This document shows positions 1-11,364 of a DNA stretch of 64,000 nt, one piece after another. The DNA is taken from positions 20,956,001 to 21,020,000 of the forward strand of contig CM060732.1 in the NCBI GenBank assembly GCA_030704615.1. Direction: 5' to 3'. The DNA comes from Takakia lepidozioides (lineage: Eukaryota; Streptophyta; Takakiopsida; Takakiales; Takakiaceae). Below the pieces are notes generated by a model that saw only the letters and a program-made list of their open reading frames with translations, was not told the DNA's origin and searched no databases. A program made the position numbers and the translations under genes. Every line of letters begins with the position of its first letter. Position 1 is the first letter of the stretch.

Positions 1-96
1 GTAAAAGGTCAGATGTCCAATGAGTGGCAGGGAGGACTCCAGAGGAGGGGAGTCAGAGACTGGGTAAGAGTTATCCGTGATATACCTGCTGCTTAC

Positions 97-3000
97 CATC
101 TCCCAGAAAACTACGTAGTGCCCTGGCAAGGAGGTCATATCTGCCTGGCTGCTGAAATCTGCCAGCTCCATGGTTGTTCTGGTGAGGTGTTCAGTTGCCT
201 TGGTAACAACCATTTGCAATTCTTCTTCATCAGTTTTGTCACAATTGATGCTGAGAATCACATTCTTTCTGCAGACGAATTCAAAGATTGGTGCTGTGTT
301 TTTGAAGCCTTTCACCCTAAGAACATCCCCAAGTTTGTACCGATACAGACCTGGGCAGGCCACCAAGCATCCAGACAGGGTCAAGTAAGCAGCGTTCCTC
401 ATACTAAAAGATTCAAATCGCAGCAACTATGAGAAGAGGACTCTGAGAAGAGGACTCGCCCAGATATCATACACAACGCTCAATGGTCTTCCTTTCTCTT
501 TGATGACACATATGGACAAGATGCGCATCATTTGGGGACTACAACAATCTCACTGGCACTTGCCTACCTTGAGGAGTGATGAGGTTTGGGTATCGTACTT
601 TGAAATTTTAGTCTTGGCTGAACTGTCAATCTTATGTTCTCCAGGCATGAACCCATATCCACCAATAACTGCAGTTAACATACCCTAGATAAATATATTC
701 CACCTTTCCCAATCAACTAACGCAAAACTCTCCTGGCCCCTCCTGCCTGTCGGTTTCATTTAAGTAATCCTACATATGTATCTGTGCACCAACACAAAGG
801 AGACAACATACCACTGAAATTTGTGACAACCAACTCGTACTCTTGCCCAAGCACAACATCGACCAAGTCGACTGTTTGTGGAGGTTCCTCTCTGGATTCA
901 GTTGTAGATGGTCCGTATGAATTGGTATCTTGATTCAATGGAATGAACTCAAAGTATGCTGACTCTGGCCATATCAAATACGATATAGCTTCAGGTGGGC
1001 AAGTGGGATCAATATTGACACCAACCAAGTTGCATTCACAGGACGCATATATAGGAGAAATCAAAGGGATCTTCCCAGCAAAGTGTTTCAGGGCCGGCAC
1101 GTACTGCTGCATTGTTCCGCTCAACACACATGAAACATAGGAAACATTCTTCCAGAGCCGGGGGATGATGCCCTCCCAGTTATCCAGTGAGCACTCTCTC
1201 TCTATCATGCTTGCCAGCTCCGGGTTCGGCTTCAGTATTTGCCCCACAGCGTTTCTGACAGCAGGATCAGTGATCTTGGTATTCAGTGTCCCAGTTCTTA
1301 TGTCATGACATATCTGGGGCCAGCAGTTCTGGAGAAACCTCAGAGCAGCAACAACTGTTGCCGCAAATAGCCCCTGCAATTTGACGATTTCCAGTGCCTG
1401 TGAAAGGCCGCAGAGGAGATGGCAGTACATGCCCTGGTTAGTGTCATCACAGAGCACTACTTCGTCTGGGCTCACTTCCAATTTTCTCCGGTCACCCTGC
1501 CTGTACTTTCCACTGCGGAAAAGATTGCTTGTAAAAGCCCCAGCTTTGATTCCACTTGGAGTGTCAATCAGCTTTCCTGCAAAATTCAGACTTAATTCCT
1601 TGCCCTCCTTCCAGATTCCAGATTCTCTGTGGCCAAGACCAACCACACCACAAATGGAATGTTTAATATCCAAAACCTCTGAGGGCAACCTGATCAGGAT
1701 GGGAAGTCAGAAACTAAAGCCAATACCAGGGCACTTCGACAGCCTCAACAATAGAATACAGTTACCATAAGATGAGTATTCTTACATCTCAGTCAACCAT
1801 CCCAAGCAATGCAGTATTTTTTTCTACCTTCACCTCAAGTATTTGATGAAAGAGCCAAGCCATTTGAAACTTGTTACTCATACATTGTAGAGTTTCTTTC
1901 TGTGTCATGTCTCACTCACTTTTCCAATTCAAGGGGACCAGGGGCAGTGGGGAGGCAAGCTGAATTCGCTCCTACTTTCTATCTCCGATGGAGTTTGTAT
2001 ACATAATCATAGCTCAACCTAGACGTAGTAACAAACAAGCTGTGGAAGTCCTGAAGCGGCTAATGCCTATCACCACTCCATCACTGAGATAACCTCGTTG
2101 ACCCCTATTCAAGACCTCCAATAAAAGACCAACACCTTGCACAAAGAGACAGAGAGAATGTTTAAGACACTTTACCAGAGGGTACCTTGAGGACTCGAGG
2201 GAGAAAGTACAGAACAACAAGAAACAACATTAAGAACAACACAATGGTTTGCTGAAGACTAAGTGCCTCAAAGATGAGCTGCCAGACAGCCTGGAAAATA
2301 AGGAAAGAAACGTATTTCGTCATGGGGAGGCCCAAAGCACCAAAGGCAGCACAGACATGAAATGAAATGATACTTTATGAAGTCTGCGGGAAGCTCAATG
2401 AGCTTGTGGGACAAGAAAAGAAAGATTCAAGAAAGACAGAGGGGCACACCACAAGCAGCAAAAGCAACTATTGCACAAGGGACAGAGAGAGAGGGGAGAG
2501 GGGAAGGGGGAAGCACAATGGGACCCACTACCACCCTTGTGTCAGGGCTTCACCGGAGAGTAAGAAACCCATGTACACACCTGTACAGTGACAACAATAA
2601 GCCTTGAATAGTAAACATAAACTTGTCAAGTGCTCTGGCCGTTGTTGGAATAAACTTTGACTTCCCAGCTGTGGTCCCTGAGCTGCATTTTCCAACACAT
2701 CGAATATATGAGATCCGCGGAAAGTGGGAGACAGATTATATGCAGGGCATGACAATCTGCGAAGGTTGGGTCCTCATATTGAACGCTAATCCGGAGTTCC
2801 TGCAGCAGCAAAGTTATATAATTGCCTGGTGGAAGAAGTAACCATGTTTGAAATCCGCTCATGAACAAGCGATTACAATACCGAGTAGTGGTGAAGAACA
2901 TGCAGACTGCAAGATCCTGTGACCACCGACCAAAGCCATGAGTATGTCATGAGGACATTTCCTAATGTTGCGGGTTATATCCCAGAGTGATGAAATACCT

Positions 3001-3662
3001 TCTGTGTCACTCCACGTGCAGAGGCCGAAATCCACACCAAACAGAATCAAGAAGGAAAATTTATGTAGTCCACAGAGGGCCACCAGGGCCGATGGAACAA
3101 GGTAGAACATACCAAGAACTAGCTCTGAGACATAGACAATGGGGAGGAAGGGGGAGGAGAACCTTAGACTGAAGTTGGATATGGGATCGGCACAAAAGAT
3201 GTGAGTGGCTTCTCCATTCACCAAGCGCAGAATGTCAGTCGCAATGTCGTCGTAGCTAATAACAGGCAAGCCTTTCTTGAAGCTTTCAACGTCGGTGCGG
3301 CCATCTAGACCGTGGCGTTGCAGATACTCCACACTCGCATTGACCTCAAGAATCTCACGGAGCGTCTCTCTCTGGACCAATCCCGCATTCCTTGTCGTAC
3401 GCTCCAGCATTCCTTTGGGGTCGGAAAAGCCTCCTGGCGGATTAGTTGCCTTCCTCAATTGCATTGACAACTGCTCCACTTCAGTCTCAAACTTCGCGAG
3501 TTTGTCATCTGGTCGTAGCTCCACCAGATTGCTATCTACTCGGTCATCTGTCGCTTTCATTTCATGATCCGCGTCCGAGGTTACCTTGGTGGGCCCATTT
3601 GATTGAGTGCTCTTCTGCAATACAGAGTGAAGCTCCATAGAGACCTTTCCAACGGCTGCCAT
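97..3662 (-). CDS. GH3-family acyl-amido synthetase (JAR1-like), C-terminus off window
   Basis: GH3 enzymes adenylate jasmonate, auxin or related acids and join them to amino acids in the cytosol. Four exons were joined by reading splice sites: 3163-3662, 2581-2682, 812-1626 and 97-350. Reading phases agree at every junction (2, 2, 1, then 0), giving 557 residues. About 600 is usual, so one last exon is missing beyond the left edge. Exon 1 starts MAAVGKVSM and has a roughly 75-residue extension before the conserved part. Exon 2 holds the ATP-binding loop SSGTTAGKSKF. Exon 3 carries MYCHLLCGL, DIRTGTL, LKPNPELA and YFEFIPL. Exon 4 has GLYRYKLGDVL, VILSINCDKT and PGHYVVFWE. The loop and LSINCDKT region resemble JAR1 more than auxin GH3s, but the substrate is not decided. 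No frameshift was seen, so it looks functional. Confidence 0.88.
2357..2422 (+). repeat. dispersed ~60-bp repeat, copy 1
   Basis: Shares the core GATACTTTAT-(gaa)-GTCTGCGG-GAAGCTCAA-GAGCTT-TGGGACAA with copies near 5,214, 11,521 and 52,160, all on the plus strand. It lies in the GH3 third intron (1,627-2,580) and is probably the end of an interspersed element of unknown type. Confidence 0.6.
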
Positions 3663-4189
3663 TCTAAATTGTTTGAGCTCCAGTAGTTTGGCAGTTCAAG
3701 CTCGACACTCTCTAACTGGATCCCTGTGGCTCGAGCTGCGTGGATCCGAGCTGCTCTTTGGACATATGAACAGAAAATTGATACTGGACATGTCTTTGGT
3801 GGACATGACAGTTTGGATTATATAGACTACTTAAGCAATCTGAAAAACAGCTCATGAATACAGATGCTTACAGGGCTGCCATCGTCTTGTGTACTAGGTA
3901 GCAGAAGGAAGTCCACAAGAAACTACAGTAGTTTGATAGTCGTGACGCCCTGTCAGGCCACCGCCACCCCAGTGGATAAGAGAAGTTGGGACTTTCTGAC
4001 TGGGGGCTCGTGGAAAGCACAAGGAAGGTAGGGGGGTTTACCTCATGGAAAAGTAGTGAAACATTACCCCCTACTTTACCACCTTATTGTATTGATAGGG
4101 TAAAATACAGAAAAGGTAAAAATTGTACCATTACCTGAATGAGAGCCGGTAAACTGCATGGAAAACACCTCCAATTTACCATGTTGGAA
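3663..4189. other. intergenic, no gene seen
   Basis: Upstream flank of the GH3 gene. It holds scattered GGTAAA and TTTACC motifs near 4,030-4,170, similar in style to a hairpin-rich stretch near 21,370-21,460 (arms TTTACCTCATAG and CTATGAGGTAAA). No coding signal was found and no promoter element can be assigned with confidence. Confidence 0.4.
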
Positions 4190-4625
4190 AGTGTACTGAG
4201 GAATGCCATGTGGGAAAATGTGTGTGAATGCCATGTGGGAAAATGTATTATGAATGCCATGTGGGAAAATGTATTATGAATGCCATGTGGGAAAATGTAT
4301 TATGAATGCCATGTGGGAAAATGTATTATGAATGCCATGTGGGAAAATGTATTATGAATGCCATGTGGGAAAATGTATTATGAATGCCATGTGGGAAAAT
4401 GTATTATGAATGCCATGTGGGAAAATGTATTATGAATGCCATGTGGGAAAATGTATTATGAATGCCATGTGGGAAAATGTATTATGAATGCCATGTAGGA
4501 AAATGTATTATGAATGCCATGTGGAAGAATCTGTTGTGAATGCCAAGTGGGAGAATTTGTTGTGAATGCCAAGTGGGAGAATCTGTTGTGAATGCCATGT
4601 GGGAAATCTATTATAAATGCCATGA
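4190..4625. repeat. 26-bp minisatellite
   Basis: About 16 head-to-tail copies of a 26-bp unit containing GAATGCCATGTGGGAAAATG followed by TATTAT. The central copies are almost identical; the right-hand copies (from about 4,500) decay to AAGTGGGAGAAT variants. No coding frame is conserved. Confidence 0.95.
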
Positions 4626-5680
4626 GAATTTGTTTTTCAATTGTTTTTTCACAATAACGTTATAGACACATGGACTTTTCTGCAGTGCTGACAAGTTTCC
4701 ACTCAACAGAGTTTGCTGGGCCATTCAGCAAGGCTTAGAAGGATCAGTGGCATACCCTAGCATGGTTTGCAATCGAGTTCCTCCTAAAGTTTACGTTCTG
4801 GCTAGGTGTCCCAGTTTGGGAAAACTGGAAAATGTCTTTCCACCACAAAGTGCGCATGGAAAATGCAAAGGCATTTACTTGACAGAATAACTTACTATGG
4901 CAATAATCCAGCCGTTGATGGGTGTCTGAAACACACTGTTCATTCTGCACACATGGCAGAGAGGATACATATGTTAACACTACCTAATCTAAGTGTTGCT
5001 GAAGTTTGCTAGATATCAAGTCTACAATGTAGATGCACCTGCAACTGCCAGCCTTAGAAGACAGTACACACCATTACAAGGAAAATCTGTCGTGGCGTCA
5101 TGCATGTATGAAGGATGCCAATACTTACGAAGGATTGAGTTGTGCAGTCATGCATTCGAGTGCTAGAAGCACAAAGGCAGCCCACTGTATCTAGGTCAAT
5201 CTGCCACAGAAATCAAATGAAATGATACTTTATAATGTCTGCCGAAAGCTCAAAGCGGTAAAACCAGGATCAGCCAATCCTCCTAAAGCATTCTCAACAG
5301 TGGCAGCAATAGAGTGAAAGTCAATATCCAGCCTATAGGAAGTTGAGGAGTGGAATCTGTTATATCTCCAAATGAATGACAACTGAGGATTGATGCTACT
5401 CCTTCATAAGCTACCATGAGCTTCAGCCTTCGTGAGCATGCGTGCACATGGGCCGACAGGGTAGCCATTCTGTCCATGAACAGTCACCATATCTCAAATG
5501 CATCCAATGCCTGACAGGTTTTTCCTAATGCCTTTGAAATGCCTGTTACCTTCTTTTCAAGAAGAGCCAGAAAAGAATGCCGGTGCTGATGATATTCAGA
5601 TTTTTAAGGATCTGGTAACTGGGCATCACTCACTAGTTGTGATTCATTGGCAGGCTTCAAGTGAACTCGAGCCCAAGCTG
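4626..5680. other. intergenic, one dispersed repeat copy
   Basis: No gene was recognised. Bases 5,214-5,255 hold a second copy of the dispersed repeat with core GATACTTTATAATGTCTGCC and GAAAGCTCAAAG. The rest is unassigned. Confidence 0.4.
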
Positions 5681-5684
5681 TATG

Positions 5685-6165
5685 GCAATTGCCCGTTGTG
5701 TGGGCAATCTGAAGACAGTATTCATTTTCTGATACACTGTCCGGGGTTCTCTCACCAAAGAGACGCTCTCTTCAAATCTATTAAGGGAATTGTGCCTGTA
5801 CCCCTGTTTACCAACTTTGAAAGTCTCGAGGCTGAGCCAAAAGCCCAGGCCCTCCTGAGGCCTAGTTTTTGGGCAAATCACACACAGCAGATTGATGCTT
5901 GTGTGAAGGGATTTCTAGAGGATATCTGGAAAACCCGGATTAATTCTTTATATGGAGGTAAGTCTTACTACCAACGTCAGCCCCTGACAGAGGTAGGTTC
6001 TGTCCCTTTAGTTCCCGCTCAAACTGGGCACGGGGTCAATGGCCACAAGGCTACGGCAAACAACGTCTTACGAGTACAATCTCTCCAAGGCAGGCAAAGA
6101 TTATTAGTTCAGTGTCATTTGTCACATAGCTGCATTCAGTACACTGTGTAGCTTGTTTATGGTAT
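5685..6165 (+). mobile_element. LINE 3' end, inverted relative to its body
   Basis: Encodes the Cys/His knuckle CPLCGQSEDSIHFLIHCPG, typical of the C-terminus of non-LTR reverse transcriptases (zf-RVT type), then the LINE 3' untranslated region ending near GGCAAACAACGTCTTACGAG. The same order follows the reverse transcriptase in the plus-strand copy at 31.1-31.6 kb. Here it lies on the plus strand while the adjoining LINE body (6,348-10,822) is on the minus strand and stops where this segment should begin, so together they make one element with the tail flipped. Confidence 0.75.
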
Positions 6166-6347
6166 TGTGACTGAAGGCTGACCACGACATGGGATGAAGT
6201 CAAAGTCTATCCTATCCCTGCTGCCCTTTATCTCATCAAAAACTTACTCCAGGTACAGAATGTTCGACAGTATCCTCCAATGTATTTCTCTCGCAAACTC
6301 CTAGTTCAGATTTAATGCTGCTTGGGGTAATTTGTGACTACGCCATT

Positions 6348-8767
6348 TCAGCACGAATAGGACTCTCCCTTTCCTCTCTGCTTCTGTTTGCTGTTCAAAG
6401 GTAGGCTTCCTGCCCTGAGTTTAAATTTCAGTCTAGTGCCGAGAGTGGGTAGACCCTTGAGGTCATCCAAGATGTCCTCCCCCATGTCACAGACTGGAAA
6501 CAAGTTCAGGGAAGTTTTCTGCCTAACTTCATTTTCATCAGACAATCTCATGGCAACAGACATGGCTGAGGACACTACAGCCTCTAAGTCAGATTTATCC
6601 AGCAGGGTCAAGACTTGCGGATCCAGGTCCAGGTCCTTGAGGACCTCTTCTACTCTCTTCTGCCAGGACTTAGCCTGTTTGACAGGGCGGTCCTGTTTCC
6701 AAGATATAGAGTCGATTAATTTAGGATATCTGGTGTTGGGCATATGTTGCAGCTGACCCCACCATCTGACCTTGAATTCATCTCGTCGGGAGCTTAAGGA
6801 CGGAATGCCAAACTCACCCCGAACAGCCACATTGGCTGTTTTGGAGCATGCTGACATACACTCCTGAAGCACCCCCACTTGAATGCATTCTAGAGACTTA
6901 GCCTGGTTGGAGTTATCAACCCATATAGCAGATCCGTACTCCAAGGCAGGTCTAATAACGCGACAAAGCATGGTTTTCTGAACCTCAGAGTTGACCCCTC
7001 TGCAGTGGAAAAATTTAGTGAGCCCCAGAGCTTTGCCCTTGCCAGTTTGAACAACTTTCCGGATATGTGCATCCCAATTACAATTGGAGGAGAACTCAAC
7101 GCCCAGGTAAGTGTAGGAAGGGAGGACCGGGATCTCTTGGCTACCCCACTGCCACTTAAGATCACTTCCTCCCTCTCCTCTGTCGTTGAATGCTACCACT
7201 GCACATTTGCTGACATTAGCCTCTAGCCCCCAAAGATCAAAGTATCTCTTCGCGCAATCAATCAACTCCTGGAGATTGGTTGGAGTCTCCCCTATGCCTG
7301 CGAAGTCATCCGCAAACATAAGGGCTGGTATGGTGGTATCACCCACCCTTAACCCAAATCCCTCACTTTCCACATCCTCGAGGAGTTGATTGATGAAAAC
7401 ATTGAAGAGCAGAGGGGAGAGAGTACATCCTTGAGCTACACCTTGGTCTATGTCAAAGAAGTTGGACTTCTGTCCGTTAACAGTGACACAGCTTTTGGTG
7501 TGAGCATACAAGTTGTGGACAACTCTCCACATCTTTCCCTTGATCCCACAAGACCAGAGGCGGAACCATAGGCCATCCCTCCACACTGTGTCATAAGCCT
7601 TTTTGACATCCAGGAAAAAGACATAAGTGGGTTTCCCTTCTTTTTTCCTTCCCTGGATAATCTGGCTTAGAGTGAAGATATGATCCACACAGCCCCTGTT
7701 TCGCCGAAAGCCAGCTTGGCCTTCGTGGAAACAACCTCTGGACTCCAGATCAACCTCGAGACGAGTACTTATAACTCTGCAGAATGTCTTGCCAACAGCA
7801 TTGAGGAACGTGATGCCACGGTAGTTCCCCGGTTCTTCTCTGTCACCCTTCTTGTATAGATTGACAATGACCCCCTGTCGCCAGCGAAAGGGGATCATTT
7901 CAGTCTTCCAGATAAGGTTAAAGAGGAGAACTAGGGCCTCTATCATGGGATCACCACCGTGCTTGATAAGCTCGTTGACAATACCATCAGGTCCACCAGC
8001 TTTATATCCATTTAAATGTTCAATTGCTTCCACAATCTCAGAAGAACTAATGGGAGCATTATAAGCCATTGAAATATACTCCAGTTCATCAGGGCTGTTC
8101 TGAATCATAGGAACAGTTTTTCCAACTGTGTCCCTCCATTCAGCAGAAGACCCCTCACTGTTAGACCTAGAAGTTCTGCCAAGGATACTGTAGTGAGTTT
8201 CAAAGGTTTTGACAATGTCAACCGATGAAGTCACCACTGCACCTTTAGTAGTCTTCAGCGCACTTGCTGACCGTTTTTCGGTTTGTACAAACGTTGAAGG
8301 GCCAACCAGAATTTCTTGTCATTACCACCATGGTGGTTTGAGTTTATTTCACTGTATAACTTGTCCCAGTATAATTTCTTCTGAGACCTAACAAGCTGAT
8401 TGATATCTTTACGGAGCTGGTAGTACCTCGCCCACAATTCTCTGTTGGTTTCCAAATTGCAGCACTCTTTATAGAGGGCTCGTCTCTCAGCTATCTTGAG
8501 TTTAATCTCATTAGTCCACCAATTAACTGCTCTACCACAGACAATTGGTTTCCTCCCAATGATCTTGTCAGCCACGGAGGAAACGAAACTCTCCCAAGAG
8601 TCCACTGCTCTTTCGACTTCATTTCTTGCGTTAACAGAGCGTGACTGAAGTTCTTGGAGCGATTGGACAAAATGAGGGAGAGCCTCTTGCAAGGCCTGGA
8701 CGTACTCAGCCTTGACCTCCTCATTGTGGAATTTTTCTATGCGCCACTTCCGAATCGAACGTTTCAC
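6348..8767 (-). pseudogene. LINE linker and reverse transcriptase
   Basis: Two frames separated near 8,240. 8,255-8,767 is the basic linker between endonuclease and polymerase. 6,348-8,237 is the reverse transcriptase (629 residues): NYRGITFLNAVGK, FRRNRGCVDHIF, FLDVKKAYDTVWR (catalytic Asp), QGVAQGCTLSPLLFN and ALMFADDFAG, the FADD form of the YxDD box. It stops in LPLNSKQKQRGKG, exactly where the Cys/His tail should follow; that tail is inverted at 5.7 kb. The clade (L1, I or other) cannot be fixed by eye. Confidence 0.9.
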
Positions 8768-8806
8768 AGATCTCTTGGTGGTGGGAAAACACCTTTTGAT
8801 CTCAGT

Positions 8807-9496
8807 TCAAACCAGGAAGTGGTCAGAGGTACCAATATCAGTTCTGTCGATCAACACATTGGCACACTGGGGGAACAAAATTTTGTCCATTATGATATAG
8901 TCCACAATGGAACGTTCCCCAGTTTGGGGTTTCTCACGAGTCCACTGCACTTGGTCACCTCTTGTCCTGTTATTCAAGGTCAAAAGCTGAAGCTCTTCTA
9001 GACAGTTAATTAACCGTCTGCCATTAGAATTCAGCTCGTCCTCACCAAAAGGTCCAATGATATCGTCCTGATGGATCCCTTTGCCCACCCGGGCATTGAA
9101 GTCCCCCAATAGTACCACCTGACCTTTGGCAAGGAACGAAGCACAGTCCAGCTTTACATCTTCGAAGGCCTTGTCTGCGTCAGCACTAAGGGTCCCCTCT
9201 GTGGGCATGTAAACACAACCAACAAAGAGGTCCTTTGTACTCATGCCGCCCTTCAAATTCAGTTTTAGCCAGATACTATGCTCGTACCTCCAACCCTTGT
9301 TGATAATTTCACAATTGTCAAACAAGAAATCACGGACAAAGAATCCAACCCCTTTTTGACCGCGTTTGGCAGAGGCTGCCTTGAGAGTACACATCTTACC
9401 TGCCCATTTATAACCAATGACATCTCCAACCAGTTTATCCGACGTTTCCCGCACAGATATGAATATCATTAGTCCGAAGAACTTGTCCCACTTCAA
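8807..9496 (-). pseudogene. LINE apurinic-type endonuclease domain
   Basis: Nicks target DNA to prime reverse transcription. Visible landmarks of the exonuclease-endonuclease-phosphatase fold are RETSD near the start (in place of QET), GDFNARVG, SIVDYIIMD and the catalytic TSDH near the end. The frame is open for 229 residues but is cut off from its N-terminus at about 9,480 and from the reverse transcriptase downstream. Catalytic Asp, Asn and His positions look retained, so the decay is mainly through frameshifts. Confidence 0.8.
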
Positions 9497-10499
9497 GTTG
9501 TTTCCTTTGGTTGGTCAACCCTGAGAAGTTGAAAGTGGCCAGCCGCATGCCAGCCCTTTGCGTGTGATTTGTTTGTCGTCTAGGTAGCTTGTGATTGCTC
9601 CTGGACGGCCAACCGTTCTGCAAAGGGGGGACAGTTACCCCATGCGTAGATTTTGCTCGTCTTGTGTAAACTTTGAGAATTGGTAAACCATTCAGGGTAC
9701 CAAATCTTTCAGTTACACGACGCACAGGCTCCGCACACATAGGGGCAGATTGTCTGTCAGACTGCTTGGGGACAATTACCCCGTGTATAGATTTTGCTCG
9801 TCTTGTGTAGACTTTGAGGATTGGTAAACCATTTAGAGTACCAAATCCTTCAGTTACACGACGTTCAGGCTCTGCACACTTAGGGACAGATTGTCCATCT
9901 GACGGCTTGGGGACAATTACCCCATGTATAGAATTTGTTCGTCTTGTGTAAACCTTGAGGATTGGTAAACCATTCAGAGTACCAAATCCTTCAGATTCAG
10001 GACGTTCAGGTTCCGTACACTTAGGGGCATCTTGTCCTTCTGGCTGTTTGGATTCAACCTCATCCAGAGCATCAAACCGATTAGAAACTCTCAAGTTGAA
10101 GCTGTTGCCCTTGGTTGTCTTCCTAGAGCGCCCCATTGAATCACCAATGTCTAAGACCGCTCTCCAGCCAGTCAAGGGACGAACTTCTTTGAGATTGAAT
10201 TGATGCGGGACTCTATTAGAAGCACTTTTGGTCATTGCAACCTTCAACGTACCCCTGTTATCAAGTCTCGAGATGGTACCATTAGCCATGAAATCCAAGC
10301 CTAAGCTAGAGCATGTAGTTTTAAAGGACACATCGTCCATCCTGGGATTCACCCCAAAAACTACACATGAAGCCCTAGATTTGGCATAAGTAACCAATTC
10401 CCAGGGATCACCCTGAGGAGTGTTGATGTTGATAGGAGCTAAATTTTTGATTGTGTTCGCAGGCCATAAGTTTAAGCACAGGAACCAACCCGAGCCCAA
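9435..10499 (-). pseudogene. LINE ORF1 (gag-like) running into endonuclease start
   Basis: A 354-residue frame. The first 160 residues match the other LINE copy at 29.15-29.37 kb. Residues about 180-300 hold three tandem copies of a 47-residue unit beginning FGTLNGLPILKVYTRR and containing SIHGVIVPK and CAEP; the matching DNA period is 141 bp. No zinc knuckle or RRM was recognised. The last 35 residues, from MRLATFNFSGL, are the start of the endonuclease domain, in the same frame. The frame is then lost at about 9,480 and the endonuclease continues in another frame, so this is probably a broken start of ORF2 rather than a true fusion. Confidence 0.7.
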
Positions 10500-10822
10500 G
10501 TGCCGAGTATGCTAGACAGAGCATACGACTGCCCAATTTGGGCGGAGGGGCTGCCCCCAAGCGGTAGGAGTCCGCTTGTTACCATTCAGAGATCACACTC
10601 CAGGGAGTTGCAGGGAATGGCCCGTGTAGGCATATTCTAAAGAGGGAAAGGCCCCAAGCTTTCCAACTAAATCCAATGCACTACCTTACCTGAAGCAAAG
10701 CGCTTCAGGTCGAAACAAACAAGGACACGAGGTCACAAGGCCGGCATTTAGTCACAGAAACATTAATGTACTCCCGTTTCAAGTCCACCCAATGTCAATA
10801 GGCTTCCTAGAGGACAGGGAGA

Positions 10823-11364
10823 GGCCTTGGAGAGATTGAAGTACAAAACATGAACAGAATTATAACAACTGTATGCACCACTTATAAGGGTTTTTGGACA
10901 GACAACCTAGGGAAATGAGCGTGACTAAGTTGACAAGTGGTCCCTGAAAGAACAATTGACAACCCCAGAGATATCTTCCTATCTTGCAGTTCCCTGTCTC
11001 AGGCCCACGAGGTGGATGAGAGGAGCGCAATGTGATGTGTCAGTTACATCAAGGCCCGCCCCAAGTTGGAAAGGAATGTGTGCAAATATGTCAGCATTAC
11101 TTATTATCCTGTGATACTGTCTTTCCACCATGTGTGGATTAGCAGCCCAACGGAGATCACACACTTGAGAATTTCCACCTGCATGGTTGTATATTCATTT
11201 ATCAAATAGCCCGAGGGATTGGATACCAGTGTAACAACTCATCGTGCCTCAAGGAAAGGTACAATTATTGAACCTTGCCAAGATTATCTGGAAACTCGGT
11301 CATCGTGATCATATAAAACAATTGATCCACTAGTCTACAACAGTCTAAACAGTTTTGAGAGTAC
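10823..11364. other. no gene recognised
   Basis: Between the LINE 5' end and the first exon-like segment of the WW gene. No conserved coding segment or repeat was recognised. Confidence 0.35.

Larger units (their letters stand above)
6348..10822 (-). mobile_element. LINE retrotransposon A (APE endonuclease type), defective
   Basis: Order on the minus strand: 5' leader (10,822-10,500), ORF1, endonuclease, reverse transcriptase. The leader is shared with the plus-strand copy at 28.85-29.2 kb and the fragment at 20.64 kb, which sets the 5' limit near 10,820. The tail is missing at 6,348 and found inverted at 5,685-6,165. No poly-A tract is seen in any copy. At least three frame breaks divide the coding region (near 9,480, 8,790 and 8,245), so the copy is dead. 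Confidence 0.85.

Noticed and set aside
1690-3160. GH3 gene lacking its ATP-loop exon
   Set aside because: The exon was found at 2,581-2,682 with SSGTTAGKSKF and matching phases on both sides.
5685-10822. Twin-priming 5' inversion of LINE A
   Set aside because: The inverted part is on the wrong side of the 3' tail for that mechanism.
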